A program made the translations under genes and the position numbers. Under the pieces are notes generated by a model. The model was not told where the DNA came from. It saw only the letters and a list, made by a program, of their open reading frames with translations, and did not search any database. This document shows positions 53,610 through 63,082 of a stretch of DNA of 64,000 bases, piece after piece. Position 1 is the first letter of the stretch, and each line of letters opens with the position of its first letter. The stretch lies in the NCBI RefSeq assembly GCF_018138385.1, contig NZ_JAGSIE010000015.1, positions 27,587 to 91,586 of the forward strand, given 5' to 3'. Origin of the DNA: Allobacillus saliphilus. GTDB taxonomy: Bacteria > Bacillota > Bacilli > Bacillales > Alkalibacillaceae.

Positions 53610-54563
53610 ATGAAAAGGATTTTAGTAACAGGAGCGCTAGGTCAAATCGGTTCTGAATTGACCGCGCAGCTAAGAGAAACGTATGGACATTCGAATGTCA
53701 TTGCTACTGACGTTCGAAAGCCTGAAAACTTAAATGACACGAATGGCCCCTTTGAAGTACTAGATGTTACAGATGAGCGGGCCATGCACGATATCGCAAA
53801 GAAATATAATGTAGATACGATTATGCACTTAGCTGCATTATTATCAGCGAAAGCAGAGAATCACCCTCAATTTGCTTGGAACTTGAACATGGGTGGATTA
53901 ATGAACGCGTTAGAAGTAGCACGTGAACTCGACGCCCAATTTTTCACCCCGAGCTCAATCGGTGCTTTTGGTCCGAATACACCAAAAGATTTCACGCCAC
54001 AAGACACGATGCAACGCCCAATGACAATGTATGGTGTCAATAAAGTTGCAGGCGAATTGTTATGTGATTACTATTATAATCGTTTCGGCGTCGACACACG
54101 TGGTGTGCGCTTTCCTGGCCTGATTTCGCATGTGACAGAACCAGGTGGCGGCACGACGGACTACGCGGTTGAGATTTATTATGAAGCGTTGAAAAAGAAT
54201 AAATATACATCATTTATTGGTAAAGGTACACAAATGGATATGATGTATATGCAAGATGCGATTGACGCAATCATTCAATTGATGGAAGCAAATCCTGAGC
54301 GTTTACAGCACCGGAATGCTTTTAATGTAACAGCATTTAGTGCCGAACCAGAAGATTTCAAGCAATCCATTCAACAACATTTACCTACTTTTGAACTGGA
54401 TTATGAAGTCGATCCTGTAAGACAGAAGATTGCGGAAAGCTGGCCAAACTCTATTGATTGCACAGCTGCAAAAGATGAATGGGATTTTAAACCGAAATTT
54501 AAATTAGACGACGTCACTGAAGATATGTTGACGAACCTTAAGAAAAAAATAACGAATGAATAA
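53610..54563 (+). CDS. L-threonine 3-dehydrogenase, SDR (epimerase-like) type
   Basis: Extended short-chain dehydrogenase of 317 aa. NAD motif [11 protein letters not shown] at the N-terminus, ATDVRKPE, the S/T-Y-K triad with [11 protein letters not shown], and [11 protein letters not shown]. It closely fits the SDR-type threonine dehydrogenases that pair with Kbl, oxidising Thr to 2-amino-3-oxobutyrate for the preceding enzyme. A zinc MDR-type Tdh is not present. A terminator follows. Confidence 0.88.
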   Translation: MKRILVTGALGQIGSELTAQLRETYGHSNVIATDVRKPENLNDTNGPFEVLDVTDERAMHDIAKKYNVDTIMHLAALLSAKAENHPQFAWNLNMGGLMNALEVARELDAQFFTPSSIGAFGPNTPKDFTPQDTMQRPMTMYGVNKVAGELLCDYYYNRFGVDTRGVRFPGLISHVTEPGGGTTDYAVEIYYEALKKNKYTSFIGKGTQMDMMYMQDAIDAIIQLMEANPERLQHRNAFNVTAFSAEPEDFKQSIQQHLPTFELDYEVDPVRQKIAESWPNSIDCTAAKDEWDFKPKFKLDDVTEDMLTNLKKKITNE

Positions 54564-54566
54564 AAA

Positions 54567-54602
54567 TATCCCCGGACCGTTCAGTGAGTGGTTCGGGGAT
54601 GT
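54567..54602 (+). terminator. Terminator of kbl-tdh
   Basis: ATCCCCGGACC / GGTTCGGGGAT stem followed by GTTTCTATAT. Confidence 0.78.
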
Positions 54603-54660
54603 TTCTATATGTGTATTCAATGCGAATCAGTTTATGACCGTAACGCTTGTGAAATCGACT

Positions 54661-55143
54661 TTAATTAAATAGTTCATCAAGCCTACTCGCATAAAAAGAA
54701 AACTCTTCTTTATGTTTCAGAATGTTTTCGTCTTTTGTCGTTTCCAATAACTTAGAGAGTACAATTTCCATTGCTAAATCCGATTCATCCATATTATATA
54801 AGGTCATGGCAAAATAAATATAAAATTCATTCGCAGCAGGAAACTCACTCATACCAATTTCAAAAGCTTCTTTTGCATTCTCATATAAACCGACAGCACG
54901 GTAACTCGCTCCGAGATGAAACAACGAATTTTTGCGTATGTCTTCAGACAAATCCAATTCAAGTGCTTGGTTAAAGTATGTAATTGCTTGAGACATCATT
55001 TCAAGATCTTTATGTAAAAGACCAGCTTCGAAAAGGATTGACGGATTTTTTGCTTGTTCTTCCGCTAAACGTGTGATCTCTTCTCGCGCACTTTGAAGAT
55101 GTCCATTTTGTTTTAAATCAAAAAATGTATGAAGTAATTTCAT
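54661..55143 (-). CDS. Tetratricopeptide repeat protein
   Basis: A 160-aa cytoplasmic protein of four or so TPR-like helix pairs: AKNPSILFEAGLLHKDLEMM, AITYFNQALELDLSEDIRK, LGASYRAVGLYENAKEAFEIG, YFAMTLYNMDESDLAMEIVL (each split across helices). A scaffold or interaction role is likely; no partner is suggested by context. AGGAGTG ribosome site. Confidence 0.75.
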   Translation of the reverse strand: MKLLHTFFDLKQNGHLQSAREEITRLAEEQAKNPSILFEAGLLHKDLEMMSQAITYFNQALELDLSEDIRKNSLFHLGASYRAVGLYENAKEAFEIGMSEFPAANEFYIYFAMTLYNMDESDLAMEIVLSKLLETTKDENILKHKEEFSFYASRLDELFN

Positions 55144-55554
55144 TTTTCCACTCCTATTAATACTAATATTCCTTAGAGGTATTTTTTTGTAGTCCAGCCT
55201 TGTTTCTAAACCCCTATTGAAATTGTATCAGACATTACAAGTAGAATGGAATCAAGTTGTAAAGTGTTTTTTAGTGCTCGATAGCTCCGAATGAGTAATA
55301 AAGCATACATCAAAGCCTTGTCGGAAATAATGAGACTCAACTACAAACAAAAAAGCTGTTTAGACCAAAAGATTGCGACAGAACAAAGAAAGCCAACGTT
55401 TAAATTAATTAATTTTTTGAAAATTCTTAGGAATAAACTATATATTAGCGGGGAATACATTGGATTAAGAGGAATTATCTGAGATTATATAGCTTAGGCG
55501 AAAAATACTCAAAATAGCTCCCAATTAATCCTATAAAATATATAATATCATTTT

Positions 55555-55583
55555 TGACTAGTGTTCACAGATTATCTACAATT
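55555..55583 (+). promoter_or_regulatory. Promoter of the first BCCT gene
   Basis: TTGACT, 17 bp, TACAAT; it aligns with the same element at 57660-57688. A long AT-rich leader of about 60 nt follows, conserved between the copies (ATTGG-TAGCTAATA). Confidence 0.7.
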
Positions 55584-55649
55584 TAAGATTGGATAGCTAA
55601 TAATTCAGTAGATTGGCTTTTCAAAAAAATTGAGAGGATTTTTTTCCTA

Positions 55650-57269
55650 ATGGCAAATGAGAAAAAGAAGCAGTTTACGAAAAAGAAGTATTATTCAGAT
55701 GAATATCTGGGGACAGGAGTTCAATGGGGATCCTTTATTATAAGTGGCGGGTTTCTATTATTATTTGTTATTTTGGCATTCTTTTTGCCAGATAATATGA
55801 GTGCATGGGTGAATAATTCATTTGATTTTTCCGCTAAATATTTTGGTTTATATTGGCAAATTCTCCTCCTAGCAACATTTATTGTCGGATTGATTTTAAT
55901 GTTTTCACGGTATGGAAGAGTAAAGTTAGGACTTGTAGACAGTCCTCAATACAGTAATTTCCGTTGGGTCGCAATGATTTTAACGACATTACTAGCTTCG
56001 GGTGGTGTGTTTTGGGCAGCTGGGGAACCAATGTCACACTTTCTTGATACACCTCCACTATTCGTTGATGGAGAATTAACAGAATGGGATAAGGCGGTTA
56101 TCGCTCTCTCCCAATCGTTCTTGCACTGGGGCTTTAGTGCTTGGGCAATTTTAGGTACGACGGCAACAATTGTATTGATGTACGCTCACTACCATAAAGG
56201 TATGCCGTTAAAACCACGTACGATTTTATATCCTATTTTTGGTGATAAGTTATTTAAAAGAAATCATGTTGTTGGAATCTTGGCAGATGTCACTTCAGCA
56301 ATTGCAGTTGCAGCGGGTACGGTAGGTGCAATTGGCTTTTTAGGATTACAAGCATCCTATGCCGCTGAGCAAATTTTCGGATTACCGAATACATTAGCAA
56401 CACAAATTACATTTATCGTCATACTTATTGCCATTGCTACAGTATCGGCAATCACAGGTGTTGATAAAGGAATTCAGATTTTAAGTCGTTTCAACGTTGG
56501 TTTTGCGGTACTTCTTATGATCGTTATTTTAATCATTGGACCAACAATGTTTATTGTTGACGCGTTTGTATCAGCTGAAGCTTTTCAAATCTCTAACTAT
56601 CTCATGATGAGTTTAACGCGTGGAGACCCTGCATGGTTAGCAGGTTGGACAGTCTTCTTCTGGGGTTGGTTTATCGGATACGCTCCAATGATGGCCATCT
56701 TTATTACACGTATTTCGAGAGGTAGAACAATCCGTGAGTTGATTTTAGCTGCTGGTATTTTAGCACCGGTCGTCAGTAATATTTGGTTCACCGTTTTAGG
56801 TGGGACAGGAATTTTCTTTGAAATAGAAAAGCCTGGTATTATTTCAGAACCATTGAATAACTCCGGCCAAGAAGCTGCAGTGATGGCGATACTTGAACAG
56901 TTGCCATTTACGTCGATTATGGCATTTAGTTTCTTGATTATCACGATTATCTTCGTCGCAACTACAACAGACTCAATGGCTTATGCCTCTGCTGTCTCTG
57001 TTACAGGAAATGATAATCCAAAAACATCTGTCCGAGTATTTTGGGCCTTGATTTTTGGAGCGATAGCAATCGCTTTATTGGCAATGGGTGAGAGTAATGT
57101 AGGTATGTTCCAAAACTTCATCGTTGCTTCAGCGGTACCGGTATCAATTCTCATGCTTCCACCAGTATGGGATTCAGTAAAAATTGCGAAAGAGTTGGCA
57201 GTTGAACAAGGAATTAAACGGAAAAAAGAATATTCGTTTGAAGAAGATGACAATTATCCACATGTCTAG
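55650..57269 (+). CDS. BCCT-family transporter, copy 1
   Basis: Sodium- or proton-coupled BCCT transporter of 539 aa with 12 helices. Typical landmarks: GGVFWAAGEPMSHF, SQSFLHWGFSAWAILG (helix 4), GVDKGIQILSRFN, GWTVFFWGWFIGYAPMMAIF (helix 8), RISRGRTIRELI. Relative to BetP the aromatic box is altered: Y197 becomes Leu, W374 becomes Phe and W377 becomes Tyr. A quaternary amine other than glycine betaine is therefore possible. Osmoprotectant uptake is the usual family role. Tandem partner of copy 2. Confidence 0.88.
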   Translation: MANEKKKQFTKKKYYSDEYLGTGVQWGSFIISGGFLLLFVILAFFLPDNMSAWVNNSFDFSAKYFGLYWQILLLATFIVGLILMFSRYGRVKLGLVDSPQYSNFRWVAMILTTLLASGGVFWAAGEPMSHFLDTPPLFVDGELTEWDKAVIALSQSFLHWGFSAWAILGTTATIVLMYAHYHKGMPLKPRTILYPIFGDKLFKRNHVVGILADVTSAIAVAAGTVGAIGFLGLQASYAAEQIFGLPNTLATQITFIVILIAIATVSAITGVDKGIQILSRFNVGFAVLLMIVILIIGPTMFIVDAFVSAEAFQISNYLMMSLTRGDPAWLAGWTVFFWGWFIGYAPMMAIFITRISRGRTIRELILAAGILAPVVSNIWFTVLGGTGIFFEIEKPGIISEPLNNSGQEAAVMAILEQLPFTSIMAFSFLIITIIFVATTTDSMAYASAVSVTGNDNPKTSVRVFWALIFGAIAIALLAMGESNVGMFQNFIVASAVPVSILMLPPVWDSVKIAKELAVEQGIKRKKEYSFEEDDNYPHV

Positions 57270-57313
57270 ATTTCATCGAATGAATGCTACAATACTATTT
57301 ATCGTAGCTAATA

Positions 57314-57444
57314 AGATGGAAGGTGCGCGGAAGAGAGAATGGATTACCGCAAAAAATGATGCGATGAATCAAGAGTTCTTGCGAAAAGATTCGGAATTGA
57401 TTTTCCGTAGGATTCACCGAATAACAAAAACAAAAGATCATTCG
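57314..57444 (+). pseudogene. Remnant of an acyl-CoA thioesterase gene (deleted copy)
   Basis: The ribosome-site segment AGATGGAAGGTG is followed at once by the last 110-115 nt of the thioesterase gene (GCGGAAGAGAGAATGGATTA and onward, matching 59869-59982). The roughly 440 bp between, present at 59428-59868 in the second unit, are missing. In the original frame it reads AEERMDYRKK then TGA. The trailing CACCGAATAACAAAAACAAA is identical to the intact copy. It cannot encode a thioesterase. Confidence 0.85.
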
Positions 57445-57451
57445 ATATAAA

Positions 57452-57493
57452 AAAAGGCCCGATGATTTAGTAACGAATCATTGGGTCTTTTGA
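57452..57493 (+). terminator. Terminator of duplication unit 1
   Basis: AAGGCCCGATGATT / AATCATTGGGTCTTTT stem; homologous to the terminator at 59994. Confidence 0.8.
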
Positions 57494-57659
57494 TTTCAAG
57501 CTCTACTATTCAACTTAGAACCATTAAAATTAGTAGCATAAATTTAACATTAGTGGGGAATACAATTACATAGTGAGGAATTATCTAAAATTAGATAGCT
57601 GAGTCAAAAAATACGTTAAATTGCTCGTTATTATTCAAGCATAATATATAACACGTTCT

Positions 57660-57688
57660 TTGACGATTGTTCACAAATTATCTACAAT
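57660..57688 (+). promoter_or_regulatory. Promoter of the second BCCT gene
   Basis: TTGACG, 17 bp, TACAAT; duplicated counterpart of 55555-55583 with conserved flanks. Confidence 0.7.
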
Positions 57689-57752
57689 TTACTATTGGGT
57701 AGCTAATAGAACATATTTTTAGTTAACAAAAAAGTGAGAGGGTTTTTACGGA

Positions 57753-59372
57753 ATGGCTAAAGAGAAAAAAACGCAGTTTACAAAGAAGAAGTATTATACG
57801 GATGAATACCTAGGCACGGGTGTTCAGTGGGGTTCCTTTATTATAAGTGGAGGATTCCTACTATTATTCGTTATTCTGGCATTCTTTATACCAGATAACA
57901 TGAGCTCTTGGGTGAATAATTCATTTGATTTTTCAGCCAAGTATTTTGGTTTATATTGGCAGCTCCTCGTATTTGCAACGTTTATTGTCGGGCTGATTTT
58001 GATGTTTTCCAGGTACGGAAGAGTAAAGTTGGGACTTGTAGACAGTCCTCTCTACAGTAATTTCCGCTGGGTTGCAATGATCTTAACGACATTACTAGCT
58101 GCAGGCGGTGTGTTTTGGGCAGCCGGGGAACCAATGGCTCATTTTCTCAACACGCCTCCATTGTTCGCAGATGGGGAATTAACAGAATGGGATAAAGCGA
58201 TTATCGGTCTTTCCCAATCGTTCCTGCACTGGGGCTTCAATGCTTGGGCAATTTTAGGAACAACGGCAACAATTGTATTGATGTACGCTCACTACCATAA
58301 AGGTATGCCGTTAAAACCACGTACGATTTTATATCCTATTTTTGGTGATAAGTTATTTAAAAGAAATCATGTTGTTGGAATCTTGGCAGATGTCACTTCA
58401 GCGGTTGCAGTTGCAGCTGGTACAGTAGGTGCAATTGGCTTTTTAGGATTACAAGCATCCTATGCTGCTGAACAAATTTTCGGTTTACCGAATACATTAG
58501 CGACACAAATTACATTTATCGTCATACTTATTGCCATTTCTACAGTATCGGCAATTACAGGTGTTGATAAAGGGATTCAGATTTTAAGTCGTTTCAACGT
58601 TGGTTTTGCTGTGCTTCTTATGATTGTTATTTTAATCATTGGACCAACAATGTTTATTGTTGACGCGTTTGTATCAGCTGAAGCTTTTCAAATCTCTAAC
58701 TATCTCATGATGAGTTTAACGCGTGGAGACCCTGCATGGTTAGCAGGTTGGACAGTCTTCTTCTGGGGTTGGTTTATCGGATACGCTCCAATGATGGCGA
58801 TCTTTATTACGCGGATTTCAAGAGGTAGAACAATCCGTGAATTAATTTTAGCCGTAGGTATTCTTGCACCAATCGTCAGTAATATCTGGTTTACCGTTCT
58901 AGGCGGAACAGGAATTTTCTTTGAAACGAAAAATCCTGGAATCATTTCAGAACCGTTGAATAATTCCGGCCAAGAAGCGGCAGTAATGGCGATTCTTGAA
59001 CAAATGCCATTTACATCGATTCTTGCTTTCAGTTTCTTGATTATCACAATTATTTTCGTAGCAACGACAACGGATTCAATGGCTTATGCCTCTGCTGTAT
59101 CTGTTACAGGAAATGATAATCCGAAAACGTCTGTCCGTGTATTCTGGGCATTGATCTTTGGTGCGACAGCTGTTGCTTTATTGGCAATGGGTCAAAGTAA
59201 CGTTGGTATGTTCCAAAACTTCATCGTTGCTTCAGCGGTACCTGTATCGTTTCTTATGTTGCCGCCTGTATGGGATTCCGTGAAAGTTGCCAAAGAGTTA
59301 GCAGTTGAACAAGGCATTAAAGGGAAAAAAGAATATTCGTTTGAAGAAGATGACAATTATCCACATGTGTAG
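57753..59372 (+). CDS. BCCT-family transporter, copy 2
   Basis: Paralogue of copy 1: the same length (539 aa), with only scattered differences. Examples are NTPPLFADG for DTPPLFVDG, HWGFNAWAI for HWGFSAWAI, FFETKNPG for FFEIEKPG. Long central blocks are identical even at DNA level, which indicates recent duplication or gene conversion. It has the same altered aromatic box (HWG...WAIL; FFWGWFIGY). In helix 4 the copies differ by Ser/Asn beside the substrate-site Trp, a possible specificity difference. Followed by an intact thioesterase gene. Confidence 0.88.
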   Translation: MAKEKKTQFTKKKYYTDEYLGTGVQWGSFIISGGFLLLFVILAFFIPDNMSSWVNNSFDFSAKYFGLYWQLLVFATFIVGLILMFSRYGRVKLGLVDSPLYSNFRWVAMILTTLLAAGGVFWAAGEPMAHFLNTPPLFADGELTEWDKAIIGLSQSFLHWGFNAWAILGTTATIVLMYAHYHKGMPLKPRTILYPIFGDKLFKRNHVVGILADVTSAVAVAAGTVGAIGFLGLQASYAAEQIFGLPNTLATQITFIVILIAISTVSAITGVDKGIQILSRFNVGFAVLLMIVILIIGPTMFIVDAFVSAEAFQISNYLMMSLTRGDPAWLAGWTVFFWGWFIGYAPMMAIFITRISRGRTIRELILAVGILAPIVSNIWFTVLGGTGIFFETKNPGIISEPLNNSGQEAAVMAILEQMPFTSILAFSFLIITIIFVATTTDSMAYASAVSVTGNDNPKTSVRVFWALIFGATAVALLAMGQSNVGMFQNFIVASAVPVSFLMLPPVWDSVKVAKELAVEQGIKGKKEYSFEEDDNYPHV

Positions 59373-59433
59373 AATTCATCTTTAAATGCTACAATAAAGT
59401 GTACAGTAGCTTAAAAGATGGAAGGTGTTATAT

Positions 59434-59982
59434 TTGAGTGATCACTTAGAAGCAAAACCATGTTCTCATTCATTAACCGTGAGAAACTCACATGTTTTGC
59501 CACCTGATACCAATATGCATGGAACATTGTTTGGTGGAAAGTTGATGGAATATCTAGACGACGTGGGAGCAATCGCTTCAACACGACATGCTCGGAAGCC
59601 AGTAGTTACAGCTTCCACAGACTCCGTAGACTTTTTGCATCCAGTCAAAGCAGGCCATACCATTTGTTTAGAAGCTTTCGTCACTTGGACACATCGGTCA
59701 TCCATGGAAGTTTTCGTTAAAGCCATTACTGAAAACTTGTTGACCGGAGAACGACAAGTTTGTGCAACAGCTTTTATGACTATGGTTGCGGTGGATGCAG
59801 ATGGCAGGCCGGTGGAAGTACCACCTGTTTATCCAGAAACCGAAGAAGAAAAATGGCTGTATGATGGCGCAGAAGAGCGGATGAATTACCGTAAAAAGCG
59901 TCGTGATGATTCAAAAATCCTTGCGGAGAAATTTGGAACTGATTTTCCGTGGGATTCACCGAATAACAAAAACAAACGATAA
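59434..59982 (+). CDS. Acyl-CoA thioesterase, YkhA-like hotdog family
   Basis: Cytosolic acyl-CoA hydrolase of 182 aa. The hotdog core has LPPDTNMHGTLFGGKLMEYLDDVGAIAS (split by the catalytic Asn/Asp region), TASTDSVDFLHPVKAGH and TGERQVCATAFMTMVAVD. The charged C-terminal tail is like YkhA. The start is TTG 59434, with GGAAGGTG 6 nt upstream. It lies 61 nt after BCCT copy 2 with no terminator between, so it is probably cotranscribed. A deleted copy follows BCCT copy 1. Confidence 0.87.
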   Translation: MSDHLEAKPCSHSLTVRNSHVLPPDTNMHGTLFGGKLMEYLDDVGAIASTRHARKPVVTASTDSVDFLHPVKAGHTICLEAFVTWTHRSSMEVFVKAITENLLTGERQVCATAFMTMVAVDADGRPVEVPPVYPETEEEKWLYDGAEERMNYRKKRRDDSKILAEKFGTDFPWDSPNNKNKR

Positions 59983-59993
59983 TTCAAAATATA

Positions 59994-60035
59994 GAAGACC
60001 CAATGATGTGATGAACATTCATTGGGTCTTCTTAC
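59994..60035 (+). terminator. Terminator of duplication unit 2
   Basis: GAAGACCCAATGA / TCATTGGGTCTTC stem, T-rich after. Confidence 0.82.
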
Positions 60036-60117
60036 ATCACAAGGAATAACCGTTAATAAGCTCGAATAAGATGTTGATTAAATGGTCGATCTTCATAAAG
60101 TTTCTAGGAATCCAAAA

Positions 60118-60146
60118 TTGACAGTAAATATAAAGTAACATACAAT
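60118..60146 (+). promoter_or_regulatory. Sigma-A promoter of hutP-hutH
   Basis: TTGACA, 17 bp, TACAAT, ending about 30 bp before the hutP start. Confidence 0.75.
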
Positions 60147-60177
60147 TCAGATAATAACGTTTTAAGTGAGGCCAATA

Positions 60178-60627
60178 ATGGAGAGAGACAACCAAGTAGG
60201 AATCGGGAAATTTGCATTGCGGCTCGTATTAGATTTTAGTGATGAGACAGATGCCGCGAAAACAAAGCATTCAACTACTGATTATCATTTTTGTATCGGA
60301 AAGACAGGTGCGATGGATCTAAAAAAAGTTGTTTCAGCGATCGAGACGGCATCCAAACGGAATCAATTAATTGAAGAAGATTTGTATCGGGAAACACACG
60401 CGTTATATCACGCTATTTTAGAAGCCATACAAGGTGTTACCCGGGGTCAGTCACAATTAGGAGAAATTATGCGAACTGTCGGTTTGCGTTTCGCCGTTGT
60501 AAGAGGGAAGCCATACAAAAATAAAGCGGAAGGCGAATGGCTTGCCGTTGCGCTCTATGGGACGATTGGGGCACCGATCAAAGGATTAGAACATGAAACC
60601 GTCGGCCTTGGAATTAATCATATTTAG
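60178..60627 (+). CDS. hutP: Hut operon RNA-binding antiterminator HutP
   Basis: L-histidine- and Mg2+-dependent RNA-binding protein that allows read-through of the terminator before hutH. 149 aa, the family length. Recognisable segments: [36 protein letters not shown], and the C-terminal [31 protein letters not shown] region. Start ATG 60178 follows AAGTGAGG; GTG 60166 is the alternative. Its target terminator lies directly downstream. Confidence 0.93.
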   Translation: MERDNQVGIGKFALRLVLDFSDETDAAKTKHSTTDYHFCIGKTGAMDLKKVVSAIETASKRNQLIEEDLYRETHALYHAILEAIQGVTRGQSQLGEIMRTVGLRFAVVRGKPYKNKAEGEWLAVALYGTIGAPIKGLEHETVGLGINHI

Positions 60628-60712
60628 AATTTGCCCAGTCGAGTCATAAGTAACTAGGGGGCTTGTATTCAAGATGAATTCTTGGATATAAGCCCCTTTT
60701 TGCTTTTTTTAG
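60625..60712 (+). promoter_or_regulatory. HutP-controlled terminator with NAG-triplet binding region
   Basis: A strong terminator (GGGGCTTGTATTCAAGA paired with TTCTTGGATATAAGCCCC, 60658-60696, then T-rich) stands between hutP and hutH. It is preceded by NAG triplets at 60625, 60636, 60641, 60648 and 60655, the type of sequence HutP hexamers recognise. Histidine-loaded HutP should prevent termination and turn on hutH. Confidence 0.8.
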
Positions 60713-60747
60713 GAAAAAATCGAATTTAACTATGGGGGGTAATGATT

Positions 60748-62223
60748 ATGCAAATAAGTGGTAACGAACTGACAATTGCTGATGTTCAGCGAGTTGTTTA
60801 TGAAAATGAAACCGTTTCGTTGAAGACTGATCAACTGAAGAAGGTTAAGCAAAGCCGGAAGTTTGTAGAAGAAGTATTATCAACAGAGCAAACGATGTAT
60901 GGAATTAATACAGGTTTTGGTCATTTAGCAAATGTAACAATCGACCAAGAAGATTTAGAAGAACTTCAGTTGAATTTAATCCATTCCCACGCTTGTGGCG
61001 TAGGTGAGCCTTTTTCTGAAGAGATTAGTCGAGCAATGGTTTTGCTCCGTGCCAATGCGTTAATGAAAGGAAATTCAGGTGTTCGACCAGTGATTATAGA
61101 ACGCTTAGTTGATTTATTAAATCATCAAATCCATCCGGTTATTCCACAGCAAGGTTCATTGGGAGCAAGTGGTGACCTAGCACCATTAGCTCATTTAGCG
61201 CTTGTCTTAATGGGTGAAGGAGAGGTTTATTATAAAGGAACAAGACTACCAGCAATTCAGGCATTATTGGAAGAAAATTTGAAACCACTGACATTAAAAG
61301 CGAAGGAAGGACTCGCGTTGATTAACGGTACGCAGGCAATTACAGCTGCCGGTTGTATCGCGTATCTTGGAGCTGAGCAGCTGATGCAACAAGCATTCAA
61401 AATCGCCGCCATGACGGTTGAAGGATTGGAAGGCATTCGGGATGCATTCGATGAACTGATTCACCATGCGCGTGGTTATCCAGAGCAGATTGAAGTGGCG
61501 AAACAAATTCGAGAGCTACTTAAGGATAGCCAACTTACGACAGCTCAAGGAGAAAAACGCGTACAAGATGCTTATTCATTACGATGTATTCCACAAGTAT
61601 TCGGTGCATCTTGGCAAACGCTGAATTATGTGAAAGAAAAATTGACGATTGAGATCAATGCGGCTACTGATAATCCATTAATATTTGCAGAAGAAGGTAA
61701 AATTTTATCCGGTGGTAACTTCCACGGCCAGCCTGTAGCGATTGCAATGGATTTACTGAAAATTGGTGTCTCAGAAATGGCGAACATGTCTGAACGACGT
61801 GTTGAACGTTTGGTCAACCCACAGCTGAATGATTTGCCTGCATTTTTGAGCGCTAAGCCAGGCTTAGAATCGGGAGCTATGATTTTACAATACACGGCTG
61901 CTTCGCTTGTTTCAGAAAACAAAACATTGGCTCATCCAGCAAGTGTTGATTCCATTCCTTCATCAGCGAATCAAGAAGACCATGTCAGCATGGGAACCAT
62001 CGGTGCGAGACATGCTTATCAAGTCGTTAGGAACACAAGCAAGGTGCTGGCAATTGAGTTGATTTGTGCAATGCAGGCTGTAGAATACCGAGGAGTTGAA
62101 CGAATGGCAAGCAAAACGAAAGCTTTCTATGAGCAATCACGTAAAATTGTTCCAAGCATTACAAAAGATCGAATCTTTTCAAATGATATTGAAGCGATGA
62201 GTCGCTGTTTAATAAATAGCTGA
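60748..62223 (+). CDS. hutH: Histidine ammonia-lyase
   Basis: Deaminates L-histidine to urocanate. 491 aa, slightly shorter than the usual 505-510 because it ends at [14 protein letters not shown]. The Ala-Ser-Gly that forms the MIO cofactor is in [43 protein letters not shown] and [17 protein letters not shown] are all present. Start ATG 60748 leaves 8 nt to GGGGGG. No hutU, hutI or hutG follows, so urocanate must be used elsewhere or the operon is split. Confidence 0.94.
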   Translation: MQISGNELTIADVQRVVYENETVSLKTDQLKKVKQSRKFVEEVLSTEQTMYGINTGFGHLANVTIDQEDLEELQLNLIHSHACGVGEPFSEEISRAMVLLRANALMKGNSGVRPVIIERLVDLLNHQIHPVIPQQGSLGASGDLAPLAHLALVLMGEGEVYYKGTRLPAIQALLEENLKPLTLKAKEGLALINGTQAITAAGCIAYLGAEQLMQQAFKIAAMTVEGLEGIRDAFDELIHHARGYPEQIEVAKQIRELLKDSQLTTAQGEKRVQDAYSLRCIPQVFGASWQTLNYVKEKLTIEINAATDNPLIFAEEGKILSGGNFHGQPVAIAMDLLKIGVSEMANMSERRVERLVNPQLNDLPAFLSAKPGLESGAMILQYTAASLVSENKTLAHPASVDSIPSSANQEDHVSMGTIGARHAYQVVRNTSKVLAIELICAMQAVEYRGVERMASKTKAFYEQSRKIVPSITKDRIFSNDIEAMSRCLINS

Positions 62224-62426
62224 CCAACATTCGATAGCCTGAACAGTGAAGAGATCATATAAGATTGAGAAGACTACTAGATATTGATTGTAATAACATT
62301 TGTAAGTTAATCATTTAACACAATAAAGCGAAAAAACCCTTTCTTTAGAAAGAGGATGTATAGTATAATAGTTTTCAGGTAAAGATAAAGAGAAAGAAAA
62401 GGATTGCGTCACACCGAGGTGAATAA

Positions 62427-62957
62427 ATGAGAGTATTTAGTTGGTGGTTGGTTGTAACGATCATTGTAGTTATTGGTGGACTAGCGAGTTATTTCGTTGT
62501 GGAAGCAAATAGCGATGACTCAGTGTTCCGGAGTATCAGTCATACAGGTGCAAATAAAGAACTCTTTAATAATTACGAAGAAGTGTATATCGGAAAAGAG
62601 ATTAAATGGGACGGAGGAGATTCTCTTCCACTCATCAAAGATATTCAGTTAATCAACAAAGATGGAGAAGAGTTTGATCAGTCGAATAGATCCATTCAAA
62701 TTAACCTCTACATAGATGATACTGGCAAAACGAACGTCCATTACCGAGACACTTATGAAAATAAACTATTGAAAGAATCTTATCAGTCTGTTCAAGATTA
62801 TCAAATGGATTCTGACAGGTTCACACTTGTTTTTGAGACATCATTAAAAGATCAAAGCTACCAATACGATTTAAAAAAGTTATTAATCACATATATGGAT
62901 CACGGAAAAGAAAAGCAAACAGAACTACCATTACGTTCTTTTATCTTTAATAATTAA
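62427..62957 (+). CDS. Membrane-anchored extracytoplasmic protein of unknown function
   Basis: A 176-aa protein with one N-terminal transmembrane segment (WWLVVTIIVVIGGLASYFVV, residues about 6-25) and a polar, beta-rich outside domain (YEEVYIGKEIKWDGGDSLP, DRFTLVFETSLKDQSYQYDL). No family recognised. Ribosome site CGAGGTG. There is its own strong terminator downstream and a -10-like TATAAT at 62364-62369. The 200-bp gap after hutH shows no clear terminator. Confidence 0.7.
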   Translation: MRVFSWWLVVTIIVVIGGLASYFVVEANSDDSVFRSISHTGANKELFNNYEEVYIGKEIKWDGGDSLPLIKDIQLINKDGEEFDQSNRSIQINLYIDDTGKTNVHYRDTYENKLLKESYQSVQDYQMDSDRFTLVFETSLKDQSYQYDLKKLLITYMDHGKEKQTELPLRSFIFNN

Positions 62958-62965
62958 TCATACGG

Positions 62966-63017
62966 ACTGCTTCAATGTCCCACCAGTAAGGTGGTGGGCG
63001 ATGAAGCAGTTTTTTTA
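62966..63017 (+). terminator. Terminator of the membrane-anchored protein gene
   Basis: ACTGCTTCA...CCCACC / GGTGGTGGG...TGAAGCAGT two-part stem followed by seven T. Confidence 0.85.
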
Positions 63018-63082
63018 TATGAAGATATTCGGAAGGTGAACAGAAGATGCTGTCATATTCCGGTAGTTATTCGTTCCAAAAC

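Larger units (their letters stand above)
55450..60032 (+). repeat. Tandem duplication: two promoter-BCCT-thioesterase-terminator units
   Basis: Unit 1 (about 55450-57492) and unit 2 (about 57555-60032) are homologous from the promoter leader to the final terminator. Corresponding points lie about 2.1 kb apart. The BCCT proteins are almost identical, and their promoters share TTGAC(T/G)-N17-TACAAT. The units differ by a roughly 440-bp deletion of most of the thioesterase gene in unit 1. The roughly 500-bp and 480-bp gaps before each BCCT gene contain only these leaders and the remnant. Confidence 0.9.

Noticed and set aside
55291..55482. 63-residue open frame upstream of BCCT copy 1
   Set aside because: No ribosome site, AT-rich composition, and its 3' part lies in the duplicated leader, where unit 2 lacks a matching frame.
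57184..57450. 88-residue protein overlapping the end of BCCT copy 1
   Set aside because: It is an out-of-frame reading of the BCCT end plus the thioesterase remnant.
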